NCBI GenBank assembly: GCA_039920165.1
Contig: JBDSEG010000050.1
Span: 1 to 12,858 of the forward strand
DNA from: JBDSEG01 sp039920165
Lineage (GTDB): Bacteria > Pseudomonadota > Gammaproteobacteria > Burkholderiales > Burkholderiaceae_C
Reading direction: 5' to 3'
Length of the DNA: 12,858 nucleotides
Part shown: in pieces, positions 1 through 7,604 of the stretch
Position numbering within the stretch: the first letter of the stretch is position 1
Layout: each line of letters opens with the position of its first letter
Notes under the pieces: model-generated
What the model was told of the DNA's origin: nothing
The model's database searches: none
What the model saw: the letters and a program-made list of their open reading frames with translations, nothing else
Made by a program: the position numbers and the translations under genes

Positions 1-7
1 TGTTGTG

Positions 8-1738
8 TCAGTCAACGCCGAGGCGCGCCCACGCCGCCGCGCGGATCGCGGTCAGCGTCGCGCGGGTGGTGCTGACGTCGGCGTCGAGCTTCAGATGCAA
101 CAGCGCCGGCCGGCCGGCATCGAGCGCGGCGCGCAGCGCGGGCTCGAACTCCGCCGTCGCCTCGACCCGGTCGGCGTTCCAGCCGTAGGCGCGTGCGAGG
201 GCGACGAAGTCCGGGTTGTAGAGGTCGCTGCCGCTGACCCGGCCCGGGTAGTCGCGCTCCTGGTGCATGCGGATCGTGCCGTAGGTGCCGTTGTCGACCA
301 CGATGCTGACTAGCCGGCCCTTGCCGCGTCCGGCGCCGTAGCCGGTGGCGGTCGCGAGCTCCTGCCCGTTCATGAGGAAGTCGCCGTCGCCGGCGATATT
401 CACGACCGTGCGGTCGGGATACAGCAGCGCGGCGGCGATCGCCGCCGGGACGCCGTAGCCCATCGCACCCGAGGTCGGCGCGAGTTGCGTGCGCCCGCCG
501 TGCTGCAGCCCGCCATAGCGGTAGTAGCGATGCAGCCAGCCGGCGAAGTTGCCGGCGCCGTTGGTCATCACCGCGTCGCGCGGGACGAGGCGCTGCACCG
601 TCTTCACCACCTCGGCCATGTCGAGCGGCTCGACCTGGCTCGCGGTGTGGTTGGCCTCATAGTCGGCGTTCGCGCTGCGGGTCCACTCGCTCCAGCCGAT
701 GGCGTGCGGCGGGGCCAGCGTCTCGAGCGCCTTGGCGGCGCACGCCATGGCCGATTGCAGCATCAGGTCGGCGGCATAGACCCGGCCGAGTTCCTCGGGC
801 CCGGCATGGACGTGGATCAGCTTCTGGCGCGGCCGCGGCGCCTGCAGCAAGGTGTAGCCGCAAGTCGTCATCTCGCCGAGGCGCGGACCGACGGCGAGGA
901 TCAGGTCCGCCTCACTGATGCGCTTCGCGAGCGCCGCCGAAGGCGCAATGCCGACATCGCCGGCGTAGTTCGGGTGCCGGTTGTCAAACAGGTCCTGGAA
1001 CCTGAAGGCGCAGCCGACCGGCAGGTCCCAGCCCTCGGCGAAACGCTGCATCGCCTCGCACGCGGCGGCGTCCCAGCCGCTGCCGCCGACGATGACGAAG
1101 GGTTGCCTGGCTTCGAGCAGGAGGCTGCGCACCTGCCGCAGCGCACCGGGTGCCGGCCAGGCCAGCGCGGGCTCGACGCGCGGCAGCACGGGCGCGGCGG
1201 TGAGCGTGGTCAGCATGTCCTCGGGCAGCACCAGCACGACCGGGCCGGGGCGGCCCTGCAGGGCGGTGTGGAAGGCGCGCGAGATGTACTCGGGAACGCG
1301 GTCGGCGCTGTGGATCTCGCCGACCCACTTGGCCATGCCGAGCGTGCCGGGGCCGAACATCTGGCGGTAATCGAGTTCCTGGAAGGCTTCGCGGTCGCGC
1401 TGATCGCTCGCCACCTGGCCGACGAAAAGAATCAGCGGCGTGCTGTCCTGGAACGCGGTGTGGACGCCGATCGCGGCATTCGTCGCGCCCGGCCCGCGCG
1501 TCACGAAACAGATCCCCGGGCGGCCGGTCAGCTTGCCCTGAGCCTCGGCCATGAAGGCTGCGCCGCCCTCCTGCCGGCAGGCGATGAATCGGATGCGCTC
1601 GCGATGCTCGTGCAGCCCGTCGAGCACGGCGAGGTAGCTCTCGCCGGGCACGCCGAAAGCGGTCGTCACGCCCTGCTCGATCAAGGCCTCGACCAGGGCA
1701 TGGCCGGCCGGGCGCGGCGGGGACTCGGGATTCGTCAT
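8..1738 (-). CDS. Thiamine-diphosphate-dependent enzyme, acetolactate synthase-like
   Basis: A 576-residue protein of the ThDP enzyme superfamily that includes acetolactate synthase large subunit, benzoylformate decarboxylase and related lyases. Seen: N-terminal pyrimidine-binding domain (about 10-175) with GVPGES at 29-34, the RQEGG segment carrying the likely cofactor-activating Glu57, and TAFQDSTPLI (94-103), a segment typical of the acetolactate synthase branch. A central domain (about 195-340) follows. The C-terminal PP-binding domain has GAMGYG (424-429) and the metal/diphosphate motif GDGDF (450-454) with Asn483 downstream. Length is normal for the family. The ATG at 1738 was chosen because residues upstream of it lack family character and it overlaps the MFS stop codon as ATGA, suggesting translational coupling. 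No small regulatory subunit (ilvN) is adjacent, so biosynthetic acetolactate synthase is unlikely. The substrate cannot be told from sequence. The superfamily call is very safe; the exact reaction is unknown. Confidence 0.92.
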   Translation of the reverse strand: MTNPESPPRPAGHALVEALIEQGVTTAFGVPGESYLAVLDGLHEHRERIRFIACRQEGGAAFMAEAQGKLTGRPGICFVTRGPGATNAAIGVHTAFQDSTPLILFVGQVASDQRDREAFQELDYRQMFGPGTLGMAKWVGEIHSADRVPEYISRAFHTALQGRPGPVVLVLPEDMLTTLTAAPVLPRVEPALAWPAPGALRQVRSLLLEARQPFVIVGGSGWDAAACEAMQRFAEGWDLPVGCAFRFQDLFDNRHPNYAGDVGIAPSAALAKRISEADLILAVGPRLGEMTTCGYTLLQAPRPRQKLIHVHAGPEELGRVYAADLMLQSAMACAAKALETLAPPHAIGWSEWTRSANADYEANHTASQVEPLDMAEVVKTVQRLVPRDAVMTNGAGNFAGWLHRYYRYGGLQHGGRTQLAPTSGAMGYGVPAAIAAALLYPDRTVVNIAGDGDFLMNGQELATATGYGAGRGKGRLVSIVVDNGTYGTIRMHQERDYPGRVSGSDLYNPDFVALARAYGWNADRVEATAEFEPALRAALDAGRPALLHLKLDADVSTTRATLTAIRAAAWARLGVD

Positions 1739-2964
1739 GCATTGACCCAGGTGGTTCTGCGGACCCGCCGCACGTTGAAGGCGCTCACGATCAGAACGGC
1801 CTGTACCGCCGCGATGCCGAGCCACACATCGGCCGGCCGCTGGTGGTCCATCAGCGAACCGAAGGCGAGCGGCGCGAGTGCCTGGCCGATATCCAGACCG
1901 GAATAGACGACGCCGAACACCCGGCCGGTCGCATTCGGCGGCGACGAGCGCTTGACCAGCAGATCGCGCGAAGGACCGGCCACACCCGCGGCAAAGCCCA
2001 TCACGCCGAACAGCACCGGGACGGCGAGCGCGGGTAGCGGCGCAAAAGCCATCAGCAAGGCGACGCTCGCAGCGACACCGAAGCCGCTCGCCACGATGCG
2101 CTCGCAACGCTGAGGATCACGCGCCAGAAAGCCGCCGGTGAACATGCCGGTCGCGCTCGCCACCATATAGAGCGACAGGCAGATCGCGACCAGCGGCAGC
2201 GGCACCGCGTGCAGCAGCCGCGCCGCTTCGGGCGCGAAGGTCTGCACCCCGCTCAGCGCGACCGCATAGAAGAGAAAGAAGGCGAAGCACATCCACACCG
2301 ACGGGATGCGCAGGAAGTCGAACGCGCCTTCGGCGCCCGCGACACCGGGACGCGCGAGCGCCGGCGCAGCATCGTCGAGCGCGAGGCGGTCGCGCAGCAG
2401 CCAGATGACCCCGAAGACCGCGAAGGCGAGCAGCGCCGCGCACACCAGCGCGACCCGCCACGACGCCGCCAGCGTGACCGGCACCAGCAGGGCCGGGGCG
2501 AGCGCCCAGCCGAGGCTGCCGCTGATGCCGTGGCTGCTGAACGCATGGCCGAGCCGGCTCTCGTGCACCTTGCGGTTGAGCAGCGTGTAGTCGGCCGGAT
2601 GGAACACGCCGTTGCCGAGGCCCGCGACGACCGAGAACGCGGACAGCATGGCGTAGCTGGTGCTCGCCGCGAAGCCGAGTGCCGCCACGCCGAGCAGAGC
2701 CAAGCCGCCGAACAGCACCGGTCGCGGACCGACCCGGTCGACGACGAAGCCGGCGCCTGTCTGCACCACGCTGGAAACGACGAAGAAGATCGTCATCAGC
2801 GCACCGAGCTGCGCATAGCTGACCGCGAATTCGGCCTTCAGCCAGGGAAACAGCGGTGCGAGCAAGAGCTGGCTGAAATGGCTGATGCCATGGGCCAGCG
2901 CCACCAGACCGATGACGGCAGCGTCGTCTCGGGCACCAGGGTCGCGCTGGGTGAGCAGGGTCAT
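1735..2964 (-). CDS. MFS transporter, 12 transmembrane helices, fosmidomycin-resistance-like
   Basis: A 409-residue hydrophobic inner-membrane protein of the major facilitator superfamily. Seen: alternating hydrophobic segments through the whole length; MFS motif A between helices 2 and 3 (Gly72, Asp76, Arg77, Gly79, Arg81); HGISHF at 25-30 in helix 1; and GNGVFHPADY at 117-126 in helix 4. The FHP signature resembles the Fsr (fosmidomycin resistance) branch; that is a resemblance, not proof of substrate. The ATG at 2964 was chosen because residues just after it lead directly into helix 1. A longer reading to 3066 would add 34 residues of basic, low-quality sequence. It is the promoter-proximal gene of a two-gene operon, its TGA overlapping the ATG of the ThDP enzyme by four bases. 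That suggests it moves a substrate or product of that enzyme, but export of an unrelated toxic compound is equally possible. Confidence 0.9.
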   Translation of the reverse strand: MTLLTQRDPGARDDAAVIGLVALAHGISHFSQLLLAPLFPWLKAEFAVSYAQLGALMTIFFVVSSVVQTGAGFVVDRVGPRPVLFGGLALLGVAALGFAASTSYAMLSAFSVVAGLGNGVFHPADYTLLNRKVHESRLGHAFSSHGISGSLGWALAPALLVPVTLAASWRVALVCAALLAFAVFGVIWLLRDRLALDDAAPALARPGVAGAEGAFDFLRIPSVWMCFAFFLFYAVALSGVQTFAPEAARLLHAVPLPLVAICLSLYMVASATGMFTGGFLARDPQRCERIVASGFGVAASVALLMAFAPLPALAVPVLFGVMGFAAGVAGPSRDLLVKRSSPPNATGRVFGVVYSGLDIGQALAPLAFGSLMDHQRPADVWLGIAAVQAVLIVSAFNVRRVRRTTWVNA

Positions 2965-3140
2965 GCGGGGCGCATGCAGTGGAGCGGGCCTCGATCTTAG
3001 GGCCGGCCGCGCAGAATTTTTTTGCACCCCCCGCGGACGCCACCTTGCGCAAAGCGCATTTGCCATGCAGCATCAATTGATGGGCGGCGCGATTCGCGTG
3101 GGGCGGTCGCAGCCGCCCGCTCGACAAGTTTGGGGCAAGG
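2965..3140. promoter_or_regulatory. Divergent intergenic region with small palindromes
   Basis: This 176-base region separates the start codons of the MFS operon (minus) and the roadblock-like gene (plus), so it must hold promoters for both. Seen: the perfect 12-base palindrome CATCAATTGATG at 3071-3082; the 8-base palindrome TTGCGCAA at 3045-3052, overlapping the inverted repeat TGCGC-AAA-GCGCA at 3046-3058; the palindrome GGCCGGCC at 3001-3008; and a run of seven T at 3017-3023. It is locally AT-richer than the genes around it. I could not find a pair of good -35/-10 boxes on either strand. The palindromes may be operators for a dimeric regulator, but no regulator gene lies nearby. Confidence 0.45.
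3071..3082. repeat. Perfect 12-bp palindrome CATCAATTGATG
   Basis: The sequence reads identically on both strands and is AT-rich in a GC-rich setting. It lies about 59 bases upstream of the plus-strand start at 3141 and about 107 bases upstream of the MFS start. Size and symmetry suit an operator half-site pair, but no regulator family is recognised from the sequence. Confidence 0.5.
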
Positions 3141-4445
3141 ATGTTGACTTCGCTCTTCGGGGATCTGCGCAGCACGCAAACCGGCACCGCGCCAAAATCC
3201 GAGAACGATGACGGCGCGCAACCCGCGTTCGCCGCGGTTCCCATCATGCAAAGCGTCGATACCACGGTCGACGATCAGGGCCGGATGGTCGACCGGCATC
3301 TGCACGACCTGGTCGTGAGCGGTTCGCCGGCGCTCGCCATCCGCGAGCATTTCAATACCACCCGCAGCGACCTGGAAACTGCCAGCCGCGTGATCACGCT
3401 GCTCGACCCGGTGGGCATGTGGGCCTCGGCGGTGGTCAAGGCGCTTTCGGATGCCGGCGGGCGTCCGATCGAGCGGCTGCACCTGCGCGAAAAGGACAGC
3501 CTGCGCACCCTCGCGCTGATCGAGCGCACGACGCTCGCGCGGCGCAACGAGGAGACGCTCACCGTCTACCACGCCGAGGTGCGCGCGCCGGGGCGCGAGA
3601 ACGCCGAAATTCCGGTCGCGCTGATGGAGCGCAGCCACATGACGACGGTCATCGTCGGTCCGCGCCACCCGCATGCGATCGATGCCTTGCTCGAGTCGCT
3701 GCGCCACGCGTCGGCGCTGGCCACTTGGCGCTGTCCCAATCTGCTCTTCATCCTGCCGCCGAATGCAGCCTGGATCGCCCCCCGGATCGGCGCGGTCGCC
3801 TGGTCGAGCCGGATGCGGGTTCACATGCTGAGCGAGTCGCTGTCCAGTGCGTCCGCCGTCTGGAACGCGATGCTCGGCATGTGGAACCATGTCAAGGAGC
3901 GGACGACCCGCGAGGCGTCCGCGCCGGCGGGCGGCTTCGAGTCGAGTGCGAGCGACGATCTTGCGCAAGCGCACCACGCCGATGAAACGCAGCCGCCGCG
4001 CCTGGATTTCGTGAATACCGAGCCCTTCGTCGTCGAACCCTCCGAGTCACCGGCGCCGCTCGTGCGCATGCCCGACGCCGAGCAGGCGCGCGCCGCGCTT
4101 GCGGCGCTGTTCGATCTGGACGGATTGATCGGCTGCGCCGTGGTGGACGTGACGACCGGCCTTGCCGTCGCATCGCAGTCCTTCGCCGCGATGCCGACCC
4201 TCGACATGGCGCGCCTGGCCGATTCGAGCGCGCAGATGCTGCGTGCCGGGCGCCAGGCCGCGCGCGGCCTGGGATTCGCCGAGCCGCCGGACGAGATGGT
4301 GGTGGGCGCGGGCACGCGACGGATCGTGATCCACGGCCTCGCCAAACACCCCAAACTACTCCTCGTCGCCCTGCTCGACCGGCAGATCGGCGACTTGGTG
4401 CGCTGCCGGCGCAAGCTCGCCGAGGTCGAGGCGCAACTGGGCTGA
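3141..4445 (+). CDS. Hypothetical protein with C-terminal roadblock/LC7-like domain
   Basis: A 434-residue soluble protein with no signal peptide or membrane helix. Seen: an N-terminal stretch (1-50) of low conservation character; a folded-looking module at about 50-250 with hydrophobic strand-like segments (MTTVIVGP at 167-174, LLFILPPN at 201-208); an acidic, Ser/Pro-rich linker at about 255-310; and a C-terminal module at about 311-434. The last module begins with a helix (AEQARAALAALF) and then LIGCAVVDVTTGLAVAS (329-345), followed by a long helix and VIHGLAKHPKLLLVALLD. That helix-strand-strand-helix layout matches the roadblock/LC7 (MglB-like) fold, which in bacteria usually regulates small Ras-like GTPases or serves as a dimerisation module. 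No GTPase gene is nearby. I do not recognise the N-terminal module and assign no function to it. ATG at 3141 is used; Met36 (3246) is an alternative start. It is transcribed alone and converges with the RND pump gene. Confidence 0.75.
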   Translation: MLTSLFGDLRSTQTGTAPKSENDDGAQPAFAAVPIMQSVDTTVDDQGRMVDRHLHDLVVSGSPALAIREHFNTTRSDLETASRVITLLDPVGMWASAVVKALSDAGGRPIERLHLREKDSLRTLALIERTTLARRNEETLTVYHAEVRAPGRENAEIPVALMERSHMTTVIVGPRHPHAIDALLESLRHASALATWRCPNLLFILPPNAAWIAPRIGAVAWSSRMRVHMLSESLSSASAVWNAMLGMWNHVKERTTREASAPAGGFESSASDDLAQAHHADETQPPRLDFVNTEPFVVEPSESPAPLVRMPDAEQARAALAALFDLDGLIGCAVVDVTTGLAVASQSFAAMPTLDMARLADSSAQMLRAGRQAARGLGFAEPPDEMVVGAGTRRIVIHGLAKHPKLLLVALLDRQIGDLVRCRRKLAEVEAQLG

Positions 4446-4472
4446 GGATCGGCTCGCCGCGCGCGCCTCAGT
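4428..4472. terminator. Possible bidirectional terminator hairpin between convergent genes
   Basis: Two nested inverted repeats span the 22-base gap between the ends of the roadblock-like gene and the RND pump gene. CTGAGG (4442-4447) pairs with CCTCAG (4466-4471) and carries the stop codons of both genes in its arms. GAGGCGC (4428-4434) can alternatively pair with GCGCCTC (4463-4469). The two pairings share the right arm and exclude each other. No T-tract follows on either strand, so intrinsic termination would be weak. Confidence 0.35.
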
Positions 4473-7400
4473 GCGCCGGGGCGATCACCGTTTCAGGCTC
4501 GGGCTCGGCCGCCACCTTGATCGCGCCCGGCACGCCGCGTCGCGCAAACAGCGAATAGACGGTGGGCACCACGAAGATCGTGAGCAGCGTTCCGAGCGAC
4601 ATGCCGCCGACGATGACCCAGCCGATCTGGCGCCGGCTTTCGGCGCCCGCCCCGCTCGCCAGCGCGAGCGGCACGGCGCCGAGAACCATCGCGCCGGTCG
4701 TCATCAGGATCGGCCGCAGGCGCAGCGTCGCCGCCTCGACCACCGCCGACAGAGTATCGCGACCCTGCTGGCGCAGCTGGTTCGAGAACTCGACGATCAG
4801 GATGCCGTGCTTGGTGATGAGCCCCACGAGCGTGATGAGGCCGATCTGCGAATAGACGTTCAAGGTGCCGCCGGACAGCTGCAGCGCGCCGAGCGCGCCC
4901 ACCATCGACAGCGGGACGCTGAGCATGATGACGAAGGGATCGATGAAGCTCTCGAACTGCGCCGACAGGACCAGGAAGATGAACAACAGCGCGAGTGCGA
5001 ACACCATACCGAGCGCGCCGCTGGACGAGCGGAATTCGCGCGAGGCGCCGTTCAGTGCGGTCGAATAGCCGGGCTTGAGGATCTTGGCCGCCGTCGCGTC
5101 CATGAAGGCAAGACCTTCGCCGACCGAATACCCGGGAGCGAGATTGGCCGTGATCGATACCGAGCGACGCTGGTTGAAATGGTTGAGCTCGCGCGGGCTG
5201 ACCGATTCCTTCACGCTCACCAGAGCCGACAGCGGCAGCATCGTCTCGACCCCGTTCTTCTGTCCGCGCACGAAGATCTTGTCGATATCTTCCGGCGTGG
5301 TGCGCCCGCTCGCCTGGGTCTGGACGATGACGTCGTACTGCTCGGCGTTGCGCTTGTAGCGCGTGACGGCACGTCCGCCCAGCATCGACTCGATAGCGCG
5401 TGCGACCTGATCGACCGACACGCCAGCATCGGCCGCGCGCTCGCGGTCGACGTTGACGAACAGTTCCGGCTTGTTCAGCCGCAGGTCGATATCGGGCTGG
5501 ACAAAATTCGGGTTCTTGCTCATCTCCGCCAGCATCTGCTGCGCAACCTTGGCAAGGTTGTCGTACGAGTCGGAGGTGACGATCACGAAATTGATGGCGC
5601 GCTCGCGAAAACCCTGGCCGAGCGACGGCGGCGTGATCGGGAATGCCGAGACGCCGGGCAGCCCTGCGAATTTCGGCTGCAGGTCGCGCGCGAGTTGTTG
5701 CGTCGAGCGCTTGCGCTCGGACCAGTCGGTGGTGCGCAGGAACGAGACACCCTGCGACACGGTCGGGTTGCCGGTGACGACGAAGACGCGGTCGAACTCC
5801 GGGTAGGTCAGCGCGATGCGCTCGATCGCCAGCATGTAGCGCTGGGTATATTCGAGCGTCGATCCGTCGGGCGCATTGACCGTCGTGAGGATCACGCCGC
5901 GGTCTTCGAGCGGCGCGAGTTCGCTCTTGCTGGTGGTGAAGAGATACCAGCTGCCGACGCCCGCCGCGACCATCACCAGCAACACGATCCAGCGCTGGCG
6001 CAGGACGAAGCGCAAGGCCACTTCATAGCGCGCGGTGATCCACACGAGCACGCTTTCCATCCCGCGGTCAAAGCGGTTCGGGCTCGGGTTGTGGCGCAAG
6101 AGCTTGCTGCACATCATCGGCGTCAGGGTCAGCGCGGTAAAGCCAGAGACGATGACCGCGCCGGCCAGTGTGAGCGCGAATTCGGTGAACAGCCGTCCGG
6201 TGCGGCCGGGCGCGAACGCGAGCGGCGCGTAGACGGCGGCCAGCGTCAGCGTCATCGCGACGATCGCGAAGCCGACCTCGCGCGCGCCTTTCAGCGCGGC
6301 CTGGAACGGCGCCATGCCCTCCTCGATGTGGCGGTAGACGTTCTCCAGCATCACGATCGCATCGTCGACAACCAGGCCGATGGCGAGCACCAGCGCGAGC
6401 AGCGTCAGCGTATTGATGGTGAAGCCGGAGGCCGCCATGATCCCGAACACGCCGATCAGGCTGACCGGAATGGTGACCAGCGGGATCAGCGACGCGCGCA
6501 TCGTGCGCAGGAAGACGAATACGACCAGCGCGACGAGGCCGACCGCCTCGGCGATGGTCTGGTAGACCGACTTGATCGAACGGTCGATGAAGATCGAGTT
6601 GTCGTTCGCCTGCTGAACCTTGACGTTCGCCGGCAGGTCGAGCTGGATCTTGGGCAGCAGTTCGTAGACGCCGGCCGAGACCTCGAGCGGGTTGGCGGTC
6701 GCTTGGCGGATCACGCCCATCGATACCGCCGGCACGCCGTTCAGACGCACACTCGATCGCTCGCTCGCCGGTGCCTGCTCGATGCGCGCCACATCGCGCA
6801 AGCGCACCGTATAGCCGTTCACGTTGCGCAGCGAGATCTCGGCGAACTGTTTCGGCGTCGTGAGGTCGGTCTGCGCGGTGACGCTGAACTCGCGCTGCTG
6901 GCTTTCGATGCGCCCGGCCGGCACTTCGAGGTTCTGCTTGCGCAGGGCATCTTCCACGTCCTGCACCGTGAGGCGGTACGACGCCAGCTTGTCCGGATCG
7001 ACCCACACCCGCATCGAGAATTTGCGGTCGCCGTTGATCTGCACGTCGGCCACGCCGGGCACGGTCTGCAGGCGCGGCTTGACGACCCGCGTGATGAGGT
7101 CGGTGATCTCCAGCGGCGACAGCACGTCGCTGCTGAAGGCGAGCCAGATGGTGGGCGTGGCGTCGGCCTCGACCTTGGCGATGATCGGCTCGTCGATCGC
7201 ATCGGGCAGCCGTCCGCGAACCCGCGAGACGCGGTCGCGCACGTCGGCCGCGGCATCTTCCGGGCTCTTGCTGAGCTTGAAGCGCACCGTGATCTGGCTC
7301 TGCTCCGAGCGCGAGATCGAAGTGATGATGTCCACCCCTTCGATGCCGGCGATCGAATCTTCCAGCGGCTTCGTGACCTGCGATTCGATCACCTCTGACG

Positions 7401-7563
7401 AAGCGCCGGTGAGGCGCGTCGAGACATTGACCACCGGCTCGTCGATGCGCGGATATTCGCGCACCTGCAGGCGCTGGAACGAGACCGCGCCGATTAGCAC
7501 CAGCAGCAGCGACATCACCGTGGCGAGCACCGGGCGTCGGATGGAGGTTTCGGAGAATTTCAT
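4468..7563 (-). CDS. RND efflux pump, inner-membrane proton-driven permease (HAE1/AcrB-like)
   Basis: A 1031-residue tripartite-efflux permease, the usual length for the AcrB/MexB/MdtB-type family. It forms a trimer that exchanges protons for drugs, dyes or solvents taken from the periplasm or outer leaflet. Seen: helix 1 at about 12-30; a large periplasmic loop about 31-335; helices 2-6 about 338-490 with the proton-relay pair Asp400-Asp401 in GLVVDDAIVMLENV; helix 7 about 524-543; a second periplasmic loop about 545-850; and helices 8-12 with the conserved Lys918 in GLITKHGILIVEF. All proton-relay residues are present, so the pump looks functional. The ATG at 7563 has a plausible ribosome site (GGGAG, four bases upstream). 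It follows the adaptor gene by 41 bases in the same operon. No TolC-like outer-membrane factor gene is adjacent, so it probably uses one encoded elsewhere. Substrate is not predictable. Confidence 0.97.
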   Translation of the reverse strand: MKFSETSIRRPVLATVMSLLLVLIGAVSFQRLQVREYPRIDEPVVNVSTRLTGASSEVIESQVTKPLEDSIAGIEGVDIITSISRSEQSQITVRFKLSKSPEDAAADVRDRVSRVRGRLPDAIDEPIIAKVEADATPTIWLAFSSDVLSPLEITDLITRVVKPRLQTVPGVADVQINGDRKFSMRVWVDPDKLASYRLTVQDVEDALRKQNLEVPAGRIESQQREFSVTAQTDLTTPKQFAEISLRNVNGYTVRLRDVARIEQAPASERSSVRLNGVPAVSMGVIRQATANPLEVSAGVYELLPKIQLDLPANVKVQQANDNSIFIDRSIKSVYQTIAEAVGLVALVVFVFLRTMRASLIPLVTIPVSLIGVFGIMAASGFTINTLTLLALVLAIGLVVDDAIVMLENVYRHIEEGMAPFQAALKGAREVGFAIVAMTLTLAAVYAPLAFAPGRTGRLFTEFALTLAGAVIVSGFTALTLTPMMCSKLLRHNPSPNRFDRGMESVLVWITARYEVALRFVLRQRWIVLLVMVAAGVGSWYLFTTSKSELAPLEDRGVILTTVNAPDGSTLEYTQRYMLAIERIALTYPEFDRVFVVTGNPTVSQGVSFLRTTDWSERKRSTQQLARDLQPKFAGLPGVSAFPITPPSLGQGFRERAINFVIVTSDSYDNLAKVAQQMLAEMSKNPNFVQPDIDLRLNKPELFVNVDRERAADAGVSVDQVARAIESMLGGRAVTRYKRNAEQYDVIVQTQASGRTTPEDIDKIFVRGQKNGVETMLPLSALVSVKESVSPRELNHFNQRRSVSITANLAPGYSVGEGLAFMDATAAKILKPGYSTALNGASREFRSSSGALGMVFALALLFIFLVLSAQFESFIDPFVIMLSVPLSMVGALGALQLSGGTLNVYSQIGLITLVGLITKHGILIVEFSNQLRQQGRDTLSAVVEAATLRLRPILMTTGAMVLGAVPLALASGAGAESRRQIGWVIVGGMSLGTLLTIFVVPTVYSLFARRGVPGAIKVAAEPEPETVIAPAH

Positions 7564-7604
7564 GGCACTCCCGGCTCGACGATCAAGGAATGGCGATCAC
7601 GAGA

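Noticed and set aside
485..1906. 473-codon plus-strand frame opposite the ThDP enzyme and the MFS end
   Set aside because: It spans two real genes on the other strand, is Arg/Ala/Gly/His-rich and shows no family motif: a shadow frame.
1739..2107. N-terminal extension of the ThDP enzyme reading frame
   Set aside because: The extra 123 codons lie inside the MFS gene and are Arg/Ala-rich without family similarity; the ATG at 1738 overlaps the MFS stop in a typical coupled arrangement.
2994..3023. Possible MFS promoter (TAAGAT at 2999-2994 on the minus strand, A-run upstream)
   Set aside because: Only four of six -10 bases match, and the expected -35 position is a homopolymer; not strong enough to call.
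2978..3023. Stem-like GC repeats followed by seven T on the plus strand, resembling a terminator
   Set aside because: The stem has a mismatch, the T-run starts about nine bases after it, and no plus-strand gene lies upstream that would need termination there.
4471..7398. Very long open frame (975 codons) on the plus strand, antisense to the RND pump
   Set aside because: Composition is dominated by Arg, Asp, His and Gln with no domain signature, as expected for the mirror frame of a GC-rich gene. The minus-strand protein has all RND residues.
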